In this document: one piece after another, positions 33,901 through 39,808 of the stretch
Position numbering within the stretch: the stretch's first letter is position 1
How the letters are laid out: every line of letters begins with the position of its first letter
From: Thermoplasmatota archaeon
GTDB lineage: Archaea > Thermoplasmatota > JAKEGO01 > JANQNJ01
Length of the DNA: 39,808 bases
Direction: 5' to 3'
Assembly (NCBI GenBank): GCA_028279645.1
Contig: JANQNJ010000160.1
Location: 1-39,808 of the forward strand
The notes under the pieces: model-generated
What the model was told of the DNA's origin: nothing
Seen by the model: only the letters and a program-made list of their open reading frames with translations
Database searches by the model: none
Program-made: the position numbers and the translations under genes

Positions 33901-36900
33901 GTCCTGATCGCATACAGGAACGAGGTCGATCTCAATGGCAAGGTTGTCGTGGGCAATGTGTCAGGAATGACGATCTCGTTCGGTACGCCGACGACCTTCC
34001 ATGCCAACGCGACGGGCACTGTGGAAATGGCAGTGGACACCGACGATGGCGGTATTCTCATCTGTTATATGAACATGACAAACGTAACTAACACGCGGCA
34101 TTACGCTTTGGTTGGCCTTGTGAACGGTTCATCAGTAGATCTAGGGGACATTGCGCTAGTTCAGAACCAATCCCTCAGCAGATTAACAATGGTATATGAT
34201 CCTGGCAATGACGCTTTTGCCATCGCTTTCACCGAGTCTTTGAATCCCGCTAAGATCGGTAAGGTATTGGTTGCACGAGTGAATGGAACAGCGATCTCCT
34301 TCGGAACTCCAAGTGTTTTCCATAATGCCGACCTCCCCGATCAGATGCTCTATACCCTCAGGTCAGCGTTCGATCCTGTTAACAATAAGTTCATTATCAC
34401 ATACGCTTCCGGTGGCACTCATACGGTTACAATGACCGGAAATGTAACGATCGGTCAGATCAGCGGTATGAATATCAATATCGGTCCTCCAGTTAGCTAT
34501 CATGTGTACCATACTGTGGATGCCCCTGTTCTATATCTCAACGATCATGGAGGCTTCGTCATCGCATGGAGATGTATGAACAGTACGAACCAACAGCGCG
34601 GCGAGTCCGCATTCACCAGGATCAGCGGATTCAAGATCGCGGAGGAGATCATTTGGGTGAACCAGACCACAATGTTCAACCTCACTGCGATCGACTCTGG
34701 CTGTAATGGCGGTTCAGGGATCTCGGATATCTGGTATCGCATCTGGTACAACGAAAGTTGGACCCAGTGGACAAACGACACAGGGAACTTCTCGCTGAGC
34801 GGTGAATGCAAGCACATCATTCAGTGGTACGCTGTAGACCGCATGGGGAACAATGAATCCCCCCATACTCAGGTCCACTATGTCGATCTTACTCCACCGG
34901 TGACCCAGAAATATATGAACACCGCATACGTACACGGGATGTACATACGAAACGACACCTTCTTCCTCTTTAGGGCCATAGATTGGGGATGCAACCTTGG
35001 TGTGGGTGTCAAGTACACGAAATATAGGATCTGGTACAACGGGTCATGGTCTACGTGGACCCGTTTCAATAGGACCAGGTTCTACATGCCCGAAGAATGC
35101 GTCCATCACATCCAATGGTATTCAGTTGATAAACTAGGTAACAAAGAGGTATCGAACAACCAGACACATTATGTGGATAGAACTCCTCCTGTCTCAGAGA
35201 AGGATATCGGTCTTCCACACTACGGTAATAACTCCCTCTGGGTCAATAGCTCATCCAAGTTCACATTGACAGCAGAGGATTATGGTTGTATGAACGGTTC
35301 TGGCGTCGGGAGTATATACTATAGGATATGGTGGAACGGGTCATGGACGAACTATTACCCCTCCTCCGGCGGTTGGCAAAGGTACACGGGGCCATTCAAC
35401 TTCACCGAGGAATGTCTGCATTATCTCGAGTGGTATGCCGTTGATATGAACAATAACAGGGAAGCTATCCGAAACCAGACCCATTATGTTGACCTCACTG
35501 CTCCAACCACCACGGTTAATGTTACAGGTCCGCAGTACGGCACATCACCATTGTGGATAACCGAATCCACTGTTTTCACTCTTAACGGCTCGGATAGCGG
35601 TTGCATGGGCGGTGTCGGCCTGGACGGTATCATGTACCGTATATGGTACAATGGCACTTGGGATACATGGAAGCTGTACACAGGCCCGTTCACAATGGCC
35701 GGTGAATGTGTTCATTACCTGCAGTGGTATGGCTTCGACAAGCTTGGAAATGAGGAAGCAAAACATAACAACACCTATTATTTGGACAAGACCGCACCGA
35801 TCACGAACAAGTCGATCGGAAACCCGAAGTTCCCATATGTTTACATAATGGGCGGTGACCCGATCGGCACATGGGTAACCAACACCACGCAATTCAACCT
35901 CAGTGCGACCGACCAGGGCTGCCAGAACGGAGTTGGTATCGACTGGACCACCTACCGTATCTGGTACAATGGAACCTGGAGTGCATGGCTTCTCTATATC
36001 GGCAACTTCACCATGGATGGCGAGTGCACTCATATTCTCGAATGGTACTCGATGGACCTCCTAGGTAACACTGAGACCGTGAACAATCAGACACACTATG
36101 TCGACAACTCGCCACCAGTTTCAACGAAGGCGGTTGGATCCCCGAGCTACAACGGAACTTGGTGGGTTACAAGCACCACGGAGTTCGAGCTCACAGCAGA
36201 AGACTTCGGTTGTGAGGAGAGTCCAGCTGGTATCGAGAAGATAATGTACAGGATATGGTACAACGGAACTTGGTCTGCTTGGAAGGTTTACAACGGTTCA
36301 TTCTCGCTCCAAGGAGACTGCATCCACTACCTCGAATGGTATGCTATCGACTACCTTGGAAACAAGGAGCAAACGCACAATCAGACGCATTACGTCGACA
36401 ATCTGGCTCCTGTGACAACGTTGAGCTATTCCAATCCGTGGTATTCGGACGGGGACCTGTGGGTGAACACGGATACATACATATATCTCAACGCTACCGA
36501 TCAAGGATGCAACGGTACGGGTGTTGGAGTCAAATTCACGAAGTTCAAGATCTGGTGGGACGGCGAATGGTCTGCGTGGATGAACTACACCGGACCTTTC
36601 CAGTTCACGGAAGAATGCTTGCACCATCTCGAGTGGTATTCTGAGGACCACCTTGGCAACTTCGAGAGTGTGAGGAATCAGACCTTTAAAGTAGACTCCA
36701 CCTATCCCATCGCAGGCATCTCCATTTCTGGACCCCGTTCAGGTGACTGGGCCACAAGTTCGACGGAGATCAGTTTATCTGCATTTGATCTGGGTTGTGA
36801 CGGTGGTGTCGGGGTGTCGTACCTCAAGTACAGGATCTGGTACGATGGTAATTGGACGCCTCTACTGACCCATAATGGTTCAACAATATACTTGGCCGGA

Positions 36901-39808
36901 GAATGCACTCATCATCTGGAGGGGTTCGCTGTTGACCATCTTGGAAACATGGAACCCGCCTGGAACACGACCTTCTACGTCGACAACACACCTCCGAACA
37001 CCACGAAGGAGTTCGGCTGGCCAAGATACGATGATGGCAACATCACCTGGTTGACTAGCCTGACTGATATTTGGATCAATGCCACGGATTATGGTTGTAT
37101 GCCGAACGGATCAGGGGTAAAGGAAAGCAAGTACAGGGTCTATTACAACAATCATTGGTCGGATTGGACGCATATCACCGGTTCCTTCACATTGAACGGC
37201 GAGTGCGTCCATATCCTGGAATGGTATTCGGTGGATAATCTCGGAAATAACCGTACCTGGAACCAGACCCATTACGTTGACGACACAGCTCCCAACGCTA
37301 CAAAAGAGGTAGGCGGACCATGGTATGGGACGAACTATACGTGGCTGAACACTAATTCGTGGATCTATCTGAATGCTACTGATGAAGGATGTCAGGGCGG
37401 TGTAGGGATGCAGTTCATCAAGTACAAGTACTGGTACAACGGCTCGTGGACCGGATGGATCACCTATACAGGGCCATTCAGGTTCTACGAGAACTGCACC
37501 CATATTCTTGAATGGTATGCAATGGATAAGCTTGGCAATAGTGATGGTATTCACAACTGGACGCACTATGTAGATGACGATTCTCCGATCACCGAATTCA
37601 GACTGTTCAATGTCTTCTACACCTTGAATACGCATGAATATGTCATTCCCACAAGCAGCGTCTTCGAAATGAACGGAACCGATAGCGGATGCAATGGAGG
37701 AGTAGGGATCGGATTCTACAGGTTTAGGAAGTGGTACAATGGAACATGGGACCCGTGGCTCGTAGATAATACCATTTCAATAACCTGGTCCTTCAGTACC
37801 GGATGCACGAGGATATTCGAGTTCCAGGCGATCGACAGAGTCGGAAATACTGGGCAAATGGTGAACGTTACGGTACATGTAGATGTCAAACCACCGATCA
37901 CCAATCTTACTACAACAGGACCTAGGTTCGGCCAGTATGTCACAAACACGACAAGGTTCCATCTGAATGCTGTTGAGCAAGGGTGCGTCAATGGAACAGT
38001 CGTGAACGAAACCAGATATAGGGTATGGCATTCAGGTAGTTGGAGTGGTTGGACCAACTATGTTGGTAACTTCACCCTCGCAAACGAATGTGTTCACATC
38101 ATTGAATGGAACTCTTCCGATCTCTTTGGTAACTATGAGACTACCCACAATCAGACCTTCTACGTAGATCTCATCGGTCCGACCAGCCATTACTCATTGA
38201 ATGCCAAGACCTATAGCAATGGGACCACCTCGTGGATCGGTAGTGGTGCCACTCCATACATCGTGCTACTCCCATCCGAAAACGGCTGCAACGGCGGTGC
38301 TGGAGTGAATAAGTCATACTATCGTATCTACTACCAAGGATCATGGACCAACTGGACCGATTATGGTCTAATGATCAACTTCCTTGGTGATTGCCAGCAC
38401 ACGTTCGAGTTCTATACGGTGGATAAGCTTGGCAACATCGGTGTAACGAATTCGGTCAATTACAACTATGACCGTACTCGCCCGAACTCCACTCTCAGGA
38501 TAGGACAACCGAACCAGACCAATGGTCTGTGGATCACGAACCAAACTCCGATCAATATCAGTGCTGTCGATTATGGTTGTCTAGGTGGTTCTGGGGTACA
38601 GGGAATCCTCTATATGACCTATTATAACGGTTCATGGTCGACCACCCAAGCCTATACGGGTAATTTCACGCTAACGAACGAAGGCCTCCATTATATCGTT
38701 CGATATGCGGTGGATAATGTTGATACCCAGGAACTCGCTCAGAACACTACTCATTACGTTGACCTCTCGGCACCAGAGACCACGAAGACCATTACTGGAA
38801 CCCAATACGGCCAGAACGGTCTGTACGTCACGGACACAACGTTGTTCAACTTGACCGCTGTGGAAAAAGGACCGAATGGAGGTGTCGGGGTTGCTGGAAC
38901 TTGGTACCGTGTTTGGTATAATGGCTCATGGACCTCCTGGATCGGATATACAGAACCGTTCTACCTTAGCGGCAACTGCACACACATCCTCGAGTATTAT
39001 TCGAAGGACAAGCTCGGAAATGAAGAGGCCCATCACAATCAGACGCACAAGGTCAACCACTTCGTTCCGCCGACCACCGTGAAGACCATAATCGGGCCGA
39101 AACACGGTCAGAACGACGAATACGTCCTAGATACAACGATATTCAACCTAACAACGATCAACGGCAGCGCTGCTGTCAATCACACATATTACCGGATCTG
39201 GTACAATGGCACATGGACGAACTGGACCGAGTACTCTGGCAATTTCACTCTATCCGGTGAATGCACCCATTATATCGAATGGTACTCCGTGGATGTATTA
39301 GGCTTCACTGAGGCAACGAACAACCAGACACATTATGTAGACCTTTCGGCGCCAGAGACGATTCATACCATCACGGGAATACTTGAATCTATCAATGATA
39401 CAGCCAGCTGGGTCGTGAAAGGGACCACTCTATCCCTCACAGAGAATGATAAAGGATGCAACCTTGGCTCCGGGGTCATGCTGATCTATCATCGTACATG
39501 GTTCAACGGAAGTTGGACGAACTGGTCGGTTTACAGCGGAGACTACCATCATAACATTGAGGGCAAGTATCATCATGAGTTCAGGTCGGTCGATAACCTG
39601 GGCAATTGGGAGGACGTGGTCAATGAAACCTTGATCGTCGATGATTCAGCCCCCACGACCGAGATCACCTGGTACGGGAACACATTCGATGACGGCCGGT
39701 TCTGGGTAGGCCACCACTCAGCGAACTTCACACTAACTGGCACTGACCAAGGTCCTGCCGGCGGTGTAGGTCTTGAATCGACCTGGGTCCGGATATGGGA
39801 TGACGGTT
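27994..39808 (+). CDS. Giant beta-helix and Ig-like repeat surface protein, 3' partial (gene 4)
   Basis: The frame is open for at least 3938 codons to the right edge, where it breaks off inside a repeat (WVRIWDDG). A signal peptide covers about residues 1-34 (MRERSAF start, hydrophobic 9-28, then NADAA). A right-handed beta-helix (about 35-315, opening STIQAAINAASAGDEI) is followed by a CarboxypepD_reg-like Ig domain (WLHVKVKTDNGDPVDSADV, to about 418). At least 25 Ig-like units of the gene 3 type follow from residue 419. Units 5, 6 and 8 carry inserts: propeller-like block 1 (832-1199), the alpha/beta domain (about 1310-1649) and propeller-like block 2 (1834-2216). Sequons are dense. Units 1 to 7 line up with units 1 to 5 of gene 3, so the genes are paralogs. 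The end is expected to carry the shared C-terminal domain, but this is not visible. Confidence 0.93.
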   Translation, partial: MRERSAFKGIVIAIAVLITGMALLMLIGGNADAAILVVDDTAGGWRDHSTIQAAINAASAGDEIHVYAGTYNENVVVDEEIELKGNGSATTIIDGGDAGDVMSITANNVLVWGGFNISDGGDDVDPDPGSSVRIYGNNVTLTGCIFHGSSHGVYFSGKESEVQASRFHYNIRGAIIRNEENEILTSNFTSNVDNVNIYVNSNGSDVVNCELNGGIYGVYVSSDHVSISSCTIWGAEYGIDVAGVKGLNVRSTTVKKSTKHGMRFMNTATQIPLVNNSMITGSTVYDASLYSADVIFMDTTFRDGGYLLVNSTSTLWLKQWLHVKVKTDNGDPVDSADVRITEGTTNLYKTHGYGGGDPVTNNKGNILPRMVAYGKYDASSQQTAVNSSIDAKKEGWSESRAMNMSSTHTETFTISTAIASLSVGQPLYNDGSNLWVTDATPFNLSSGTPGAIIQYRVWYQGNWTSWSNYTGNFTLTGECIHHIEHRAGVYYGVWSSVTNQTFNLDLTKPRSGIAYTGVFITKAGYFITNTTLITLSGADEGCNGGSGTDSTWYRIWYNGSWTGWTEYSYPFMMGEECIHHLEYYSVDNLNNVEDTINETYYVDLTPPSSTKTIGGPKYWDVHSQAWWVNHTTPFNLSATDAGCNGGVGVKNIWYRIGLWDEWTFNYTWTNWTKYTGDFNISEDCEHVIEWYAQDWCLNNETVNTQTHYVDGTPPETSKSWTEPFYEDYENGILWVTDETEFSFTPWDSGCQGTGVGANKTYYRIWYNGTWSGWTEFNWTDLNESFTLNGECIHYIEWYSIDLLGNKEPTQNETDYVDLTPPNTTKTIGSPQMTRYAGNPVDFGTSPVLEVDMTYDTINDRTVTVYLFDSNGTTAGAAHVSRVLGTRMIYGPPQSFYNGNIRDLSITTAVSGNSSSIVITYSDLDNYGYGTAVVGNLVGNTITFGSPTVFTNASVNNTAVCYDTVNSTLIIAYTNQSSGNSSMVVLGTITGALLSFGEPTQIDATTTWNIDSFFDIETELAVFTYISGGLGMAMMGHVNGTSGEITLGPAAPFEIGGCAAVDARPLGNNLFLVAWINGSGDGLYRLGSHNGAQTISFTATQVFDTGPVLDVDVISSTVTEDFFIFYELNSGTKLTRPSMDGPAIDIGMFFDDSAPAGQYEAIFAFDANTGDWEGDIVLVAAGHPTGAQARSKLVHFDGEKVGTHWVTGRTIFNLNGSDEGCEGGVGTDVIYYRIYWRGRWTDWIEVRDYGYGQENASGELEVNFSLRGDCKHILEWYSVDLLNNSETVHNQTHYVDNTPPEISKTIGSPKYWYQQYQDLDTFWYGDYVIPFDEHQADIVKAFGFVQEVLSAGGLAFRIIEKPDITLRTNATPSGELFTGGPIIIPSWYWIEVEGAMESFENVTVLTLQENFTWNKTLTLIRDTNILIINGTWGHTYKCLDDMGLPYELVERWEFENDTAMAYEYDLIVVDCEGWVSMNLDSSTMPANVSSTLENFAYHGGELIFTDIALLNMEAMFPDYVDVVTNVDTTHNFTFHNTDEFPSQYYGRSPLDIYTMVSGQIIGDVYHPDVKVMLDTDDYPYSNEHNKLDGYAAAAVYWQYGAGIVEAFAYHPPEQTPAYNCSEDSYNLSCIFYGNKFIHAVFEEGHWEVNLSTLINLTAVDEGCDGGVGLDYMEYRIYWNGSWSAWTTYVGDFNFTEECYHILEARAYDALGNVRYHNQTMTVDETPPVSYKVVGQPNLNNGSIVGPNTEFNLTAVDFGCQQGGVGISAIWYRVWYNGTWKNWTKYAGNFTMSGDCTHYLEWYAVDNLGNKEAVRNQTHYVDATPPDSMKTITGPHVRRPVGDVVTYDTDVNDHDAVAVGDNKFVIAYTTYYNGTTRTLRAIVGWVDYDTPYYGTPIELYNGSTGKVLKGVVFDSVNDRIIVLYNEIVNGTYTGYVRVGEVSGITISFGSPVSLGNGSRILSAVSDPTTGTVLIAYRNEVDLNGKVVVGNVSGMTISFGTPTTFHANATGTVEMAVDTDDGGILICYMNMTNVTNTRHYALVGLVNGSSVDLGDIALVQNQSLSRLTMVYDPGNDAFAIAFTESLNPAKIGKVLVARVNGTAISFGTPSVFHNADLPDQMLYTLRSAFDPVNNKFIITYASGGTHTVTMTGNVTIGQISGMNINIGPPVSYHVYHTVDAPVLYLNDHGGFVIAWRCMNSTNQQRGESAFTRISGFKIAEEIIWVNQTTMFNLTAIDSGCNGGSGISDIWYRIWYNESWTQWTNDTGNFSLSGECKHIIQWYAVDRMGNNESPHTQVHYVDLTPPVTQKYMNTAYVHGMYIRNDTFFLFRAIDWGCNLGVGVKYTKYRIWYNGSWSTWTRFNRTRFYMPEECVHHIQWYSVDKLGNKEVSNNQTHYVDRTPPVSEKDIGLPHYGNNSLWVNSSSKFTLTAEDYGCMNGSGVGSIYYRIWWNGSWTNYYPSSGGWQRYTGPFNFTEECLHYLEWYAVDMNNNREAIRNQTHYVDLTAPTTTVNVTGPQYGTSPLWITESTVFTLNGSDSGCMGGVGLDGIMYRIWYNGTWDTWKLYTGPFTMAGECVHYLQWYGFDKLGNEEAKHNNTYYLDKTAPITNKSIGNPKFPYVYIMGGDPIGTWVTNTTQFNLSATDQGCQNGVGIDWTTYRIWYNGTWSAWLLYIGNFTMDGECTHILEWYSMDLLGNTETVNNQTHYVDNSPPVSTKAVGSPSYNGTWWVTSTTEFELTAEDFGCEESPAGIEKIMYRIWYNGTWSAWKVYNGSFSLQGDCIHYLEWYAIDYLGNKEQTHNQTHYVDNLAPVTTLSYSNPWYSDGDLWVNTDTYIYLNATDQGCNGTGVGVKFTKFKIWWDGEWSAWMNYTGPFQFTEECLHHLEWYSEDHLGNFESVRNQTFKVDSTYPIAGISISGPRSGDWATSSTEISLSAFDLGCDGGVGVSYLKYRIWYDGNWTPLLTHNGSTIYLAGECTHHLEGFAVDHLGNMEPAWNTTFYVDNTPPNTTKEFGWPRYDDGNITWLTSLTDIWINATDYGCMPNGSGVKESKYRVYYNNHWSDWTHITGSFTLNGECVHILEWYSVDNLGNNRTWNQTHYVDDTAPNATKEVGGPWYGTNYTWLNTNSWIYLNATDEGCQGGVGMQFIKYKYWYNGSWTGWITYTGPFRFYENCTHILEWYAMDKLGNSDGIHNWTHYVDDDSPITEFRLFNVFYTLNTHEYVIPTSSVFEMNGTDSGCNGGVGIGFYRFRKWYNGTWDPWLVDNTISITWSFSTGCTRIFEFQAIDRVGNTGQMVNVTVHVDVKPPITNLTTTGPRFGQYVTNTTRFHLNAVEQGCVNGTVVNETRYRVWHSGSWSGWTNYVGNFTLANECVHIIEWNSSDLFGNYETTHNQTFYVDLIGPTSHYSLNAKTYSNGTTSWIGSGATPYIVLLPSENGCNGGAGVNKSYYRIYYQGSWTNWTDYGLMINFLGDCQHTFEFYTVDKLGNIGVTNSVNYNYDRTRPNSTLRIGQPNQTNGLWITNQTPINISAVDYGCLGGSGVQGILYMTYYNGSWSTTQAYTGNFTLTNEGLHYIVRYAVDNVDTQELAQNTTHYVDLSAPETTKTITGTQYGQNGLYVTDTTLFNLTAVEKGPNGGVGVAGTWYRVWYNGSWTSWIGYTEPFYLSGNCTHILEYYSKDKLGNEEAHHNQTHKVNHFVPPTTVKTIIGPKHGQNDEYVLDTTIFNLTTINGSAAVNHTYYRIWYNGTWTNWTEYSGNFTLSGECTHYIEWYSVDVLGFTEATNNQTHYVDLSAPETIHTITGILESINDTASWVVKGTTLSLTENDKGCNLGSGVMLIYHRTWFNGSWTNWSVYSGDYHHNIEGKYHHEFRSVDNLGNWEDVVNETLIVDDSAPTTEITWYGNTFDDGRFWVGHHSANFTLTGTDQGPAGGVGLESTWVRIWDDG
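30487..31590 (+). other. Beta-propeller-like block 1 inserted in Ig-like unit 5 of gene 4
   Basis: About 368 aa between KTIGSP and GTHWVTGRTIFNL. Short repeats recur: FGSPTVFTNA, FGEPTQI, YGPPQSFYNG, and V.YD...STLIIAYTN. From memory, the theme V.G..I.FG.P..F with YD..N...IAY occurs as multi-copy repeats in phage-tail-like and marine giant proteins. Five or six blades are likely. The fold is inferred. Confidence 0.5.
31921..32940 (+). other. Alpha/beta domain inserted in Ig-like unit 6 of gene 4
   Basis: The second copy of the gene 3 insert, at the same place in the repeat. Shared landmarks in order are YVIPFDE.Q, TGGP, ILIINGTWGHTY.CL, YDLIV.DC.GW, FAY.GGEL.F.DI, DEFP.QY.GR, LDIYTM, MLDTDDYPY, YWQYG.GIVE.FAYHP, EQTPAY.C and IFYGNKFIHA. 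Conservation is markedly higher than in the surrounding repeats, suggesting a constrained function. Confidence 0.65.
33493..34641 (+). other. Beta-propeller-like block 2 inserted in Ig-like unit 8 of gene 4
   Basis: About 383 aa between KTITGP and EEIIWVNQTTMFNL. Six motif copies are visible: YGTPIELYNG, FGSPVSLGNG, FGTPTTFHAN, LGDIALVQNQ, FGTPSVFHNA and IGPPVSYHVY, about 60 aa apart, each followed by a D...N..IIAY-like strand. This fits a six-bladed propeller. Confidence 0.5.

Larger units (their letters stand above)
29248..39808 (+). repeat. Array of at least 25 Ig-like repeats in gene 4
   Basis: Same unit as in gene 3 but more diverged, with few A-type copies. Units 5, 6 and 8 hold inserts. 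Unit 1 and unit 23 lack the first-cysteine loop. Toward the right edge the cysteine pattern frays: unit 21 lacks the second Cys (NEGLHY), unit 22 the first (EKGPNGG), unit 24 the second (EGKYHH), unit 25 the first (DQGPAGG). Confidence 0.9.

Overview
The window looks like a piece of an archaeal chromosome, most likely euryarchaeal and perhaps from the Thermoplasmatota. I infer this from A/T-rich TATA-like boxes about 110 bp before starts, strong GAGGTGA ribosome sites, hairpin plus T-rich terminators, very many N-X-S/T sequons in secreted proteins, and PKD, beta-helix and Ig-like architectures typical of archaeal cell-surface proteins. No housekeeping gene is present to fix the lineage.

Almost all of the 39.8 kb is taken up by four giant genes, head to tail on the + strand. 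Gene 1 (2..5293, 5' end outside the window) is an array of 15 PKD repeats followed by a C-terminal cassette. Gene 2 (5670..11633, 1987 aa) has a signal peptide, three right-handed beta-helices, one Ig-like unit, two PKD repeats and the same C-terminal cassette. Gene 3 (11920..27720, 5266 aa) has a signal peptide and 47 Ig-like (OmpL47-like) repeats of about 98 aa. One of these carries an inserted alpha/beta domain, and the protein ends in a degenerate repeat and the shared C-terminal domain. Gene 4 (27994 to beyond the right edge, at least 3938 aa) has a signal peptide, a beta-helix and at least 25 Ig-like units. Three of its units carry large inserts: two beta-propeller-like blocks and a second copy of the alpha/beta domain.

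The intergenic regions (273 to 376 bp) hold terminators after genes 1 and 2, likely TATA boxes, a shared G-rich 5' leader element before genes 2, 3 and 4, dyad or direct-repeat operator candidates before genes 2 and 3, and strong ribosome sites.

Genes 1, 2 and 3 share a basic C-terminal domain of about 160 aa that I do not recognise; gene 4 is cut before its end. Genes 2, 3 and 4 have signal peptides and related leaders. The simplest reading is a co-regulated paralogous family of heavily glycosylated surface or extracellular filament-like proteins that use a common C-terminal sorting or anchoring module. The most novel points are the fixed insertion site for extra domains inside an Ig-like repeat, the shared C-terminal domain, and the repeat evolution: synonymous scrambling in the PKD array and an eight-unit higher-order period in gene 3. 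No tRNA, rRNA, CRISPR array, insertion sequence or phage gene was seen.
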